Shown here piece by piece: positions 31,401 through 33,453 of a stretch of DNA of 36,843 bases. The notes under the pieces are model-generated. The model searched no databases and was not told where the DNA came from. It was given only the letters and a program-made list of their open reading frames with translations. The DNA lies in assembly GCA_035495615.1 (NCBI GenBank), contig DATJFP010000085.1, positions 1 to 36,843 on the forward strand, written 5' to 3'. Within the stretch, counting starts at the first letter, position 1. Each line of letters opens with the position of its first letter. Source of the DNA: Verrucomicrobiia bacterium (GTDB taxonomy: Bacteria; Omnitrophota; Omnitrophia; Omnitrophales; Aquincolibacteriaceae). The position numbers and the translations under genes were made by a program.

Positions 31401-31509
31401 TTTCGGGGCGCGGAGAAAAAGCCAGCGGGTCGGCGCGCGCAAGGTCGCCGCAGAGCATGGACAACATAATGCCGAGACTGATGATTTTTCGGGCGCGGCG
31501 CGCGATCAT
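14239..31509 (-). CDS. Giant secreted multidomain protein (5,756 residues)
   Basis: One frame stays open for 17,271 bases. The layout in residues is: signal peptide 1-26; TraB/ChaN-like region 60-465; SAM methyltransferase about 560-740; phosphoribosyltransferase-type region 1030-1165; RsuA-type pseudouridine synthase 1208-1400 plus helical tail to 1553; unassigned 1590-2040; second pseudouridine synthase 2048-2240 plus tail to 2395; helical 2400-2640; GT9-like 2660-3045; Rossmann-like 3080-3400; DUF89-like 3405-3775; HEIGH metallopeptidase-like 3830-4095; methyltransferase-like 4105-4315; helical 4325-4715; TraB/ChaN-like 4735-4960; unassigned C-terminal part. Short linkers containing Glu-Leu-Arg mark many junctions, and four 60-bp repeats lie inside. 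ATG 31509 is followed by a convincing signal peptide; AAGGGG lies 14 bases upstream, rather far. The gene has its own promoter. I do not recognise the whole protein. Giant genes of this style are known in Omnitrophota. Function unknown. Confidence 0.9.
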   Translation of the reverse strand: MIARRARKIISLGIMLSMLCGDLARADPLAFSPRPENIPAFELSLPSELGRYGDSFFPSGEKMPFIFHLQTAHGSPEAALKIEEIIRYLEKTYHVKLLFAEGASESLHPEYLRFFPSEEPNEKMVRMLAETGELTGVDLALPKSKLTALGVEQPVFYRPAFKLFKKVVASLDRSKAVLDARERELDLRASKIFSPDFRALVTAWQKHQEQQRDLAATARLLRDEARKILNLDLANPFSQFDWPQLTRLVMLQELEQRKNPEALEREKEKLGAWLAAKKLPADILAALGSKDLKQPREFYEQFLVKAHPQGFRFKTYPQIMYRAASQSLENEMSAGPLFAEIDSLFDALFKARAGKEDLALLDAYRDLALRKKLVSLELTREEWKKAKEKIKSAPAPLAAAFRQAGAFYHLAEIREAYFYKKIRREMKIRNQKVAILVTGGFHQDGMARVFRGGGMGYAAIQPRISGEISSASYLAAMTAASHLEKPEFAHPAGLGDRAFYAGELRRFREALRQAGLNTPVSSAWLADRQKFLQRAELRVSYKAKDWSQDSEWLHRKRMQERRGYQSAVYQVFARAGLEEGTSILELGAGAHETLKQLSPADLSRGWVTLDNGNFRTGKAQVSSRAEKTPFADSSFGAVTGLEFFDILDNLDAVLAETARLLKPGQPLIAMGDFPSYASPALLNAVERERRRLGIRGKIFVPRFLDDAGTPIAFQWGALSAADAARFRKESRYRALAAELYRQNRAWRTEAIEPNFFQLLAAYMQDLLAPLGFRSFDRGQFKVSEAPFGPRLNYFIARKKTGLETPVGPTGKKAELRSTERAAVSAENMPALLAAFDGFLARFEQPEHAEVYGEILHEVFLRRHPRKSDLAPKAQLSFLMEVLPYGKFKQDTRFETIRDLVIHAFERTGEDLLRSAMLKSFSRDQGGEPAWRFDGAPGLLPVLETYHTLKDAEDRNYRTSLLGQGLRVFMPAEEYDAAWKASNWALAPYYPSSDPRHAGDPFSSLMKQLTVNKNPGPISKLIPLLRAPAEEVPWHDADVVVPAPYEEQNAYVGWLIETLRKTLGDKWVPAINRKILRKIEAREKQKSQFDGETRTPSAVKRALNAAGNFEVPPEEIEAIRGKTVVLFDDNWTTGFTADEARRVLLDAGAARVMVVVAGKSEEEALHALERGQIEAVQSQPGELVASTPKKAAVPARVPQAPGPRGQTGAAPFQYFAMYKPQGAISTRSDNSRLRRRTIYDLFAQATHLNPLDYITLGRLDADVDGLVVLTNDPSMVSIVMPVGHVEKHYYVTVEGTITPEQVHRLEEGVDIETKDQFNKPLTYHTRPARVENVSPGPKTSVLHLYISEGKYHQVKLMLEAVGHKVIYLTRLGIGGIELEDEDLSPGRVMPLTPASLGKLMAARQNALHALAQLEDEKPGKAAHHYISVSEFDLRSIADFSREKLLAMAASEKKRPYVIRELIWDLDRSSGLRQSFVFSLLNAISADHPHEVLHAVVSALNTSPVPDKLKSVLLLIGLNSKSNARQILGDIQQRVLATSGRGTVYGILAEVLEKLKPELRASSAEGILSAGVTGARPELRASSMRTELRTDQSPGLPEFPWLTDPSQVPPGFATFAGILKDYAASKHLAEAEDLTTEAILAWMVDQPVVDLGQAPYAAFVEWLRQRGSRQAVGISPSLSKRVRHAPYLYIMPWHGYMPLKEGSTRLFLSYVMSPDYPPVPQLLHKGEEVSYLGMLAQMEKALSHHGLILLDTRAFDKDRLEAALKHHPDLHTEKAGNYLFLARKSPSLVLEQIVREVRHAGKAAAARDAFETRLLAHLRLPQNAVRELDVNFLREPGGIEKDVAESGRGDVLFRLRGLASYKYDALADDASAAVDETQRRNLEDLPSPYLAGDLFRRILVPAFAKKLQAMAGPEQVVALTDEGQLMTLLLGLLKDATRRGNRLDLDLPLYVFFHREEKTGHPEIHVFNAANGDARLTDRAVETGLPDWSATSDTRQDDLAAMRAALASRLSKLNMAMLPGGGNGVSLSFVTREAPKAELRSTENAAAQAPAYHYFALFKPRFVLSTRFDEDGDRKTIYDIFAEKSGRNPADYIALGRLDYDVDGLMILTDDPSMLSIVMPTGHVEKRYYVTVKGRLTPEEADRLRTGVEIDTKDHHEARIKYHTKPARVENIQVNPTDGTTTLSLYLKEGKYHQVKAMMEAVGHPVMRLSRTGMADIEMRELHLPHPGWVELLTPIAVQKLTEARDKALHDFAEEEVQRPGKAAHDYITMATFDLAAAADYAREKLLAMARSGKKRPFVLDEAAHELLRPGERAMFAAGLINTLAESYAKETFDALIKQVSRLDNVTPPLEAALRLILDNPKIPKGPMLVGKLRDQVIAASGRGEFFIFLTELLKSKSELRAEAGDEMRDVKQDIAMLEAKLRPIVEKLRGSPFSRQWPGLEEDLEMALAALNNARNRIDAGNWMTASNQLAIVWERVAQSADLLRQASPDLMLMWDIDTLLSDFVEAMRGKSLPALINAALYPVSYHLENGHKHLQLGFTLRTPPAEPTDKSRALEREAEELHHGVLLTHGMILEEQDWTRGVGGILDTIHDVRVRTEALRNRVKALTPAEINPNSRLVLIGESGHYYEALQKLEKLEEIIRERWVDEDPEEDRAELRATANPPQRSARNVLNAGARARFREAVFLVDEGSISHPTVQSLPFLELKKLFPALEKVIIPRGYLEILDLGVPAEVADENRIRELLRESRGRSDLIVINASDRFTSLIPWGTQYPVLSSNQYGIALRTGSEELKLPAFNHELPDYGERVRLLKTLGLRELPSRPPVITEDRLSANVKGERALLAEKIKQHLVSQGLIGRGEIPDVPILYVNPFVRGGTTGRWRNLPDLADILKDMIRHFPGLIVINEGHLPAQAGDDEPPFGYAQELYAMLRREILESPDLGEPYLSKLVSFGPNDHVKLAAALSLADAVLTVHTGLTHLSEAMNVTGITVSSPGMMDSFKRFFYKRPRHIFVTNGKVSLGPMLDALMRGSLWDVFWMKVRLWLEARGWMQKTPPQVRPITHWRNSHIAQEFERPELRTMETERYYQMIDERIHALYQSRDTELVSHFSRVGVIGKTPFSTIASVLLHEFNLANDRENPEGAYQAAYDALRRTYQAGNRGEDLPGRPEQYFQLIRYARSAEGVAFSRLSGRVYAYLQLKGGGLVGKRSTPAMKNADAGANAAPILYLAHDPMPYLTQILNSGRKIVTVDNDEFTSGVMNGLREYLGREQDMRHVIDNLFTFDTVPVKPGTIYLENFGAYMKFSDAPADLVPETLKTPDADRRDDVHYQAWYDGWRKVWTGVIRRWLRDSTPGVEFVLQFPAGETQSEKDHRPILDAFDEVLKAEGYRHFAGRFDSFDGTFVPGIPQAGAESSLERNLVTHLFSRTFPDARETVDAMIKEIKRGNAPEEAARDYMPGYARIGDTPWDGSGTPPGDSKPGKILQAKQHLDKTGAAAPERETVLALLDVLEHHPEADKLTLLQFEAVAQQIVHRYSGVPDAYASYKQELDKAFLNVYPALRERVFQSADPKEQLWTALLYAGIGNLIDPSHPDAMKKAGINAGLDLAGQMAEVFGRITSENLALGKEGFESFFRQLQAAEKKTVLYFLDNHGEFVMDQLVIEWLLRQGFKVAVVAKNGVIRDDVTEDEAAAGLRGNPLLAPYLESGRLSVITDGSTMLGADLSKGGLHDAFMEAWEDGVAVIAKGAGSWHTLPGQKLSLPLLHLRMMKSSQPAYARLAQLTGQPPVAPHPLHLLFYFQPAAFERPAQQHAELRTSSHELVAEKTLGTGRSELRSLPEPLERTLAAALAELKPINPEVLAKYHLSAADVRIGTFRDLLREWIEAGFFDYGDIDELTRLNNHDRGYAFLGDALAAPEAFRKTLTRLWELKQKYGGFIAALNEKMREHPGINGRLQAEGIVFSIDDDADNPMRWDEDRQRIVLNLRNLLEEANDVHGLGSAAHEIGHGLLALMDAGASGPEEAREIAANWAAFQIAGRDAMEEMINAHVRLKLAKEGRLYAHSAGHLAAFAREAGIPLHDARAAGFAGEGLIGAYARFYRGLSWRTELRTETDAALLEKAYALLKEIPFIKETRGFGIDDLNFSKAMMDEILKHPIQHALVAGSGMRMLPLLLALLGREVTFVEMDPLRIKEAVRDWEEVRDVLKNRDAAGLKLDFQIQTIESEFGALDVKRLGLAGKMDLVTLVDLSGGPSVQGDAAEWMDNIAGLLKPTGGYAVVDRERKNVNKLFDAKFPEKKRPLLHEKPFQGVFNFAAMLPASNYFFRIDFNKTELRMLDYLEDHPRDAQKHLRKILALMDDVREPQAAWQIWLEPAVRFWITTPPPELSRQEIGRQLHAYWRKRGWDRVFDLTTKIIQMDVSPLDQVAQTERLALLASGSLQERVLRDWILGVAMSLHIRWFGNHMDPGGVRPADNEILAGAARRFLAEWIEQQDLRKSSEPLLSPRFKGTRPAAAQDDLMLWGLALMLDPILHDFKASYKAEQNTERGGIFWKTPREAVLEYMGRMLKGLHYFDENGSETSRAVPAERLRGILAQVLSMTEADWAAKGLRDPAKVMHTSMGNYIRLIENAEPALPFLVPMFNLALPEVERLPFDTNVKENLMAVRRERYDITQKIVTAKYGPRRDMAQRMVFLTWPEMEKIVPGLKALFQAGHAALFAETGDYAARFQLSELRSAEGGGEPVLNEYEWGAHRVLAMGGMHGYAGDRRMLEKFQKEILPRIENPGEWLFLIEGWDWPASAINETPELKAAVDHARPNGIVVEDPIAPIDAPPILRAVAAGYENAQDVLRDMAGMNLLDRFAMTGKEVSFETPLPEVVSAATAFGLDPQALNARMKELFDWVTNDGESYYRTHEEYLERATQISNAVSRKYFEHVLASDAARSKKYVFVMTGRDHTEVFDPARPQASDETIQSIFQTFLLVKSIKARRRAELRTGSLEPVTETTLRTRRAELRPDSLESGTEKALLARSSELRPPEEDYKVFQENGGVRVSITIRLASGPDGDLWIAGERFPRDLPGIRPEAAMARGIREAMKGGTSRAHFTGLQKAGDKAQIDVILEPKKIRIESEAGRFHYEWDDAQQEFRTLSQDKRPLNPDDRDFFFSLANFADNLASGRVTKYDAQGRLTEVADYSGSVWERYSYAADGETHVFLGNLAGQEEVELRVHHGSLADGAQTYSAQVTVAGEKADSFSWTENLPRAGERKVYRLFNFYPLGQPGSPMYKRYAGHGVGETALNWLVGRASRERAEFLNSGTPHLPLLALYRKTFADQMPAIHGRWSDYEDLIKTHGFYGAAVIGKAGLIKDPRRGWNAQVDIEGGPNLGEPLDSLVVLTLKLERRENGKEVYHVAAAEFPASGGPGLDSMADLRSEVSVSIDSRGQVRGEKSGKDFGTLVETSGLNYVRGTPKWLAPRIASDGSIVLYQRGLPRISTHEEFSEAHSELRDLLNSRGTIAIDEERAFALAAPFGGRALKFAFAAAGAQGIAGVRDTGAAYRRYLEQLVLDGLSPDEKDAVVWRAVSPASLLAANGAAETSPARILRLYGRMPRAEEAELQVLADYAALHPQAMIVLAAPGAEGDRRDLENALRVEILRRRAEKADTAKGVNLLVLAPGDAGLSRFQTAGESRFLVYADDAGRLGQIRQSWPSETRPETLFVHEDLPDGSGSRLKEASALLAALGELDSPEPLPQVILSAADLLTRHAELLHQVQALFDSAA
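16459..16584 (+). repeat. Tandem pair of 60-bp two-hairpin ELR elements, locus B (reverse orientation)
   Basis: GAGCTC boxes at 16459, 16519 and 16579, exactly 60 bases apart. Hairpin II is CCGGACTC-AAGA-GAGTCCGG in unit 1 and ACGGGCTC-AAGG-GAGCCCGT in unit 2, both perfect 8-bp stems with different sequence. Hairpin I in unit 2 is CCGCAC-GACGA-GTGCGG. The gene reads two 20-residue units, ELRTGSLEPVTETTLRTRRA and ELRPDSLESGTEKALLARSS, followed by ELRP. Confidence 0.87.
16610..17300 (-). other. TraB/ChaN-like domain, C-terminal
   Basis: Residues about 4735-4960. VLAMGGMH4747-GYAGD, FLIEGWDWP and a closing FVMTGRDH4940-TEVF repeat the spacing logic of the N-terminal domain (His early, E-G mid, G-x-x-H late), with much of the insertion missing. 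Low sequence identity makes this tentative. Confidence 0.4.
18565..19197 (-). other. Second methyltransferase-like Rossmann domain
   Basis: Residues about 4105-4315. HALVAGSGMRMLPLLLALLGREVTFVEMDPLRI resembles motif I plus the acidic end of strand 2. MDLVTLVDLSGGP and LLKPTGGYAVVDRER follow. The glycine loop is less regular than in the first methyltransferase domain, so SAM binding is uncertain. Confidence 0.5.
19225..20022 (-). other. Metallopeptidase-like domain with HEIGH motif
   Basis: Residues about 3830-4095. SAAHEIGHGLLALMD has H3993-E-I-G-H3997, a zinc-binding HExxH in a hydrophobic helix. EAREIAANWAAFQIAGRDAMEE follows some 20 residues later and could supply a third ligand from a glutamate. 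No family is recognised. Confidence 0.5.
20035..20100 (+). repeat. 60-bp two-hairpin ELR element, locus C (reverse orientation)
   Basis: GAGCTC boxes at 20035-20040 and 20095-20100, 60 bases apart. Hairpin I is CGGAAC-GTCCG-GTTCCG. Hairpin II is ACGAGCTC-ATGG-GAGCTCGT, a perfect 8-bp stem. The same 6+16+15+20+3 layout as locus A, but on the strand opposite to the gene. The gene reads it as ELRTSSHELVAEKTLGTGRS followed by ELRS. Confidence 0.85.
20187..21297 (-). other. DUF89/ARMT1-like damage-control phosphatase domain
   Basis: Residues about 3405-3775. VLYFLDNHGEFVMDQLVIEWLL has D3642, N3643, E3646 and D3650, the metal-binding pattern of DUF89. VVAKNGVIRDDVTEDEA, a DGSTMLGADL segment and VAVIAKGAGSWHTL follow in the family order. 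DUF89 proteins dephosphorylate damaged sugar-phosphate metabolites in the cytosol. Confidence 0.72.
22370..23530 (-). other. GT9 (heptosyltransferase)-like GT-B domain
   Basis: Residues about 2660-3045. The region starts VFLVDEGSISHPTVQSLPFLELKKLFP, continues with PILYVNPFVRGG and LIVINEGH, and holds ADAVLTVHTGLTHLSEAMNVTGITVSSPG (about 2963-2991), the part of GT9 proteins that binds the nucleotide sugar. The fold assignment is by pattern and moderate. Confidence 0.55.
24300..25400 (-). repeat. Duplicated module, copy 2: S4-less RsuA-type pseudouridine synthase plus helical tail
   Basis: Residues about 2045-2402. YFALFKPRFVLSTR, ALGRLDYDVDGLMILTDD with Asp 2097, EKRYYVTVKG and LKEGKYHQVKAMMEAVGHPV match copy 1 closely. 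The tail (RPGKAAHDYITMATFDL through IAASGRGEFFIFLTELLKSK, then ELRA) also matches, so the whole unit of about 345 residues was duplicated. The copies are diverged, so the event is not recent. Confidence 0.85.
26779..26844 (-). repeat. 60-bp two-hairpin ELR element, locus A (coding orientation)
   Basis: Two GAGCTC boxes exactly 60 bases apart (26839-26844 and 26779-26784). Read on the coding strand: box, hairpin I (CCGCGCT-TCG-AGCGCGG), 15-base spacer, hairpin II (CCGGGGTC-ACAG-GAGCCCGG, one mismatch), three bases, next box. It encodes a 20-residue unit beginning ELRASSAEG and is followed by a partial second unit (GAGCTCCGCGCTTCGAGC). Confidence 0.85.
26860..27890 (-). repeat. Duplicated module, copy 1: S4-less RsuA-type pseudouridine synthase plus helical tail
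   Basis: Residues about 1208-1553. YFAMYKPQGAISTR, TLGRLDADVDGLVVLTND with the catalytic-type Asp at 1259, EKHYYVTVEG and ISEGKYHQVKLMLEAVGHKV are the RsuA/RluB/E/F blocks. No S4 domain precedes them. A roughly 150-residue helical tail follows (KPGKAAHHYISVSEFDL through LATSGRGTVYGILAEVLEKLK), ending in ELRA. Confidence 0.85.
28015..28425 (-). other. Phosphoribosyltransferase-type domain
   Basis: Residues about 1030-1165. ADVVVPAPYEEQNAYVGWLIETL is followed by TVVLFDDNWTTGFTADEARRVLLDAGA, which resembles the PRPP loop (hydrophobics, D-D, T-T-G-x-T) of type I phosphoribosyltransferases and ComF-like proteins. The two acidic residues and the TTG turn are kept. Confidence 0.6.
29290..29830 (-). 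other. Class I SAM methyltransferase domain
   Basis: Residues about 560-740 of the giant protein. ILELGAGAHETL (from 583) is motif I. It is followed by VTLDNGNF, a TPFADSSFGAVTGLEFFDIL segment (motif IV region) and LLKPGQPLIAMGDF. All are typical of type 11-like methyltransferases. The substrate is unknown. Confidence 0.7.
30120..31320 (-). other. TraB/ChaN/erythromycin-esterase-like domain, N-terminal
   Basis: Residues about 60-465 of the giant protein. The spaced motifs are H68-LQTAH73-G, FAEGASE (about 97-103) and a closing VTGGFH442. This three-part pattern (His-rich strand, E-G-x-x-E, G-x-H) resembles the TraB/ChaN/EreA superfamily. Between them is a long helical insertion. Assignment is by motif only. 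Confidence 0.5.
31432..31509 (-). other. Sec-type signal peptide of the giant protein
   Basis: Residues 1-26: a basic start (MIARRARK), a hydrophobic core (IISLGIMLSML) and an ALA-like cleavage site at A-R-A before D27-P28. The cysteine at residue 20 follows Leu, not Gly/Ala/Ser, so it is not a lipobox. Confidence 0.75.
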
Positions 31510-31553
31510 GGAGAAGTGGGGGTCCCCTTGTCCTTGGCGTTAAATGTTGAAAA

Positions 31554-31582
31554 AGAATAACTTACGAGGGAAATCCTGTCAA
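31554..31582 (-). promoter_or_regulatory. Sigma70-type promoter of the giant gene
   Basis: On the minus strand TTGACA (31577-31582) and TATTCT (31554-31559) are 17 bases apart, with about 38 bases from the likely transcription start to the ATG. The -35 hexamer is perfect. This places the giant gene in its own transcription unit. Confidence 0.7.
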
Positions 31583-31618
31583 AATCGAGGCTTGCGGACG
31601 TTGTCCGGAGTGCGGGAA

Positions 31619-31634
31619 TGATCAAAGTTGATCA
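31619..31634. promoter_or_regulatory. Operator-like inverted repeat upstream of the giant gene
   Basis: TGATCAAAGTTGATCA is a 7-bp inverted repeat around two central bases. It lies about 36 bases upstream of the -35 hexamer, in the 178-base gap between yggS and the giant gene. It could be a regulator site or part of a yggS terminator, but no U-rich run follows. Tentative. Confidence 0.3.
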
Positions 31635-31687
31635 CAAAATTAGACGGGACCGGAGAGCTTACTTTAAACAATGCGGGGAAAAATGGC

Positions 31688-32395
31688 TTAGGCGGCCTTG
31701 GCCGGGCGGCTCCCGAAGACAAAACTTCCCACCCGGATAAGCGTGGAACCTTCTTCGATCGCGATTTTATAATCCGCGGACATGCCCATGGAGAGGATGC
31801 CGAAATCCAGGCGCGGGAAAGCCGCGCGCGCCTTGGCCTGGAGATCCCGGACTTTACGGAACGAGGCGCGGATCAAAGCTTCGTCCTGCGTCAGAGGCCC
31901 GATGGTCATGAAGCCTTTGATTTCCACCCGCGACTCTGGGGAGAGCGACGCGAGGAATCGCACGACGTCCCCGGCCTCGAAACCGGATTTGGTTTCTTCC
32001 CCGGAGCTGTTGACCTGGATAAGGCAAGGCACCCGCGGGATGTTCCGCTTCGCGGCCTGACGGTCGATCTCCGCGGCAAGCTCCGGACGGTCAAGCGAGT
32101 GGATGAGAGCCGCCTGCCCCACCGCGTCTTTGACTTTGTTGGACTGGAGTGAGCCGATCAGATGCCAGGCAATGTCCGTGGGAAGGCCGTCTTTTTTGGA
32201 TTGGAATTCCTGGATTCGGTTTTCGCCGAAATCGCGCGCGCCGGCCTGGTAGGCTTCGAGGATGCGCGAGGGCTCGACGAATTTGGTGACGAGCACGATG
32301 CGCACTGACGCGGGATCGCGTCCGGCTTTGCGTGCCGCGTTTGCGACTTCAAGTTGCAACTGCTCGAACTTTGCAGCGATGGATTCCATTGCCAT
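31688..32395 (-). CDS. yggS: YggS-type pyridoxal phosphate homeostasis protein
   Basis: Single-domain PLP-binding protein of the PLPBP/YggS/PROSC family, which buffers free PLP and affects amino-acid metabolism in the cytoplasm. The 235-residue sequence has VLVTKF with PLP lysine K38, ARDFGENRIQEFQSK, WHLIGSLQSNKVK, FMTIGPL, LSMGMSADY and GSTLIRVGSFVFG, all family blocks. The frame has two close ATGs (32395 and 32389). A Shine-Dalgarno sequence for either (GGGAG or GAGGGG) lies in the palindromic repeat that abuts the gene. Family members usually sit next to proC and yggT; here the giant gene separates them. Confidence 0.93.
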   Translation of the reverse strand: MAMESIAAKFEQLQLEVANAARKAGRDPASVRIVLVTKFVEPSRILEAYQAGARDFGENRIQEFQSKKDGLPTDIAWHLIGSLQSNKVKDAVGQAALIHSLDRPELAAEIDRQAAKRNIPRVPCLIQVNSSGEETKSGFEAGDVVRFLASLSPESRVEIKGFMTIGPLTQDEALIRASFRKVRDLQAKARAAFPRLDFGILSMGMSADYKIAIEEGSTLIRVGSFVFGSRPAKAA

Positions 32396-32446
32396 CCCCT
32401 CTCCCTAACCCTCTCCCCGCACGCGGGGAGAGGGAAGGGTGAGGGG
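32396..32446. repeat. REP-like palindromic intergenic repeat abutting yggS
   Basis: An imperfect 51-base palindrome. Its core CTCTCCCCGC-AC-GCGGGGAGAG is a 10-bp stem, and outer arms of the CCCTCTCCCTAACC / GGGTGAGGGG kind continue the pairing. This type of 'CCCTCTCCC...GGGAGAGGG' palindrome recurs in many bacterial genomes. It ends one base before the yggS ATG. The rest of the 92-base gap before the DUF4340 gene holds nothing I recognise. Confidence 0.75.
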
Positions 32447-32487
32447 TTCTTTCCCGTACCCCATGCCCCGTTCCCCTTTGCCCCGTA

Positions 32488-33453
32488 TCAAGCGGCGGGC
32501 GCCCGGGTCATGGCTTCGAGGGATTCGAAAAAGGCCAGGATTTTCCCGCGCGAAACGAGAAAGATATTTTCCTCGCCGTTTTTCTGCGAATAGATCGCGT
32601 CCTGCTCCGGAAGCTCGTTGCCCAGGACCAGCTCGGCCGCGGGGTCCGTGCCGGCGGCCCAGATCGTGATGCTGCCGTGCGGGGTCATGAGCCCGTATTC
32701 CCTGGCCTTCTTGCTTTTGGCGGCGCCGAGAAATTCTTTGACGAACAGGTTGGCCATCTCCGAAAGCAGCCGGTCACGGTGCTCTTCGGTCAGCGAGTCG
32801 CCCAGCAGCGCGACAGGCTCCGTCCAGAACCATTGGGAATCTTTCTGAAGCACTTCGTAGGAATGCTGCGGGTTCTGGATGCGGATTCTCTGGATGTCTT
32901 TCAGCGGCACGGTGAAGATGCGCCTTTCCCGGAAAGACAGCGGGCTGCTCTCGAAAACGCGCTTCATGTTCCGGTCGATCAGGAAGTAATCCTTCTCGCC
33001 TTCCCAGCGCGCATAGACGAAACTGCCGACGGGCGCATCGTCCCCGAAAAACAGGCGGCGGGTTTCCGGCCGCTTCTGTGTCTGGACCTCGACGACGAGC
33101 CTCGGATCCTTCAAACCGTATTCGTCCCAGCCTTTTTCCGGCATGAGGCGCCGCGCTTTCGAGCTGAGCGTGAGCGCGAGCACCAGGCTTTCAACCGTGG
33201 CCGCTTCCGCCAAGTCGTCGGCCGGCTCTTTCATGCGCCAGGTCTTGTCCTCGCGCACAAGAACGACGTCCTCGTGCTTTTCCTTGTTGTGGATGCCGAG
33301 AAACGCGATCTCGTCGCCTTCTTCGAGCGGCAGCACCTTGCCCGCGGTCTGGGATGCGGGGCTTTTGGCGGATTCGGGCGGCATGAGCGTGACGTAGAAA
33401 TAAGCGACGAGCAGGAAGAGAAGAAAAAAGACGACGGTCACAGAAAATTTCAT
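32488..33453 (-). CDS. DUF4340 domain-containing membrane-anchored protein
   Basis: The 321-residue protein has one N-terminal membrane segment (about 4-24) and an extracytoplasmic beta-rich remainder. It has repeated blocks of the DUF4340 kind: WRMKEPADDLAEAATVESLVLAL, W-DEYGLKDPRLVVEV, SFVYARWEGEKDYFLIDRN, and a second WFWTEPV...EYGLMTPHGSITIWA set. DUF4340 proteins are often encoded directly after Gld-type ABC genes, as here (ATGA overlap with the gldG-like gene at 33450-33453). Role unknown; probably an accessory to the ABC system. Confidence 0.85.
   Translation of the reverse strand: MKFSVTVVFFLLFLLVAYFYVTLMPPESAKSPASQTAGKVLPLEEGDEIAFLGIHNKEKHEDVVLVREDKTWRMKEPADDLAEAATVESLVLALTLSSKARRLMPEKGWDEYGLKDPRLVVEVQTQKRPETRRLFFGDDAPVGSFVYARWEGEKDYFLIDRNMKRVFESSPLSFRERRIFTVPLKDIQRIRIQNPQHSYEVLQKDSQWFWTEPVALLGDSLTEEHRDRLLSEMANLFVKEFLGAAKSKKAREYGLMTPHGSITIWAAGTDPAAELVLGNELPEQDAIYSQKNGEENIFLVSRGKILAFFESLEAMTRAPAA

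Noticed and set aside
14239-31509. The giant frame as several separate genes joined by misassembly
   Set aside because: Codon use and linker style look continuous, there is one signal peptide and no internal frame break, and duplicated modules lie in order. Misassembly is not excluded without reads.
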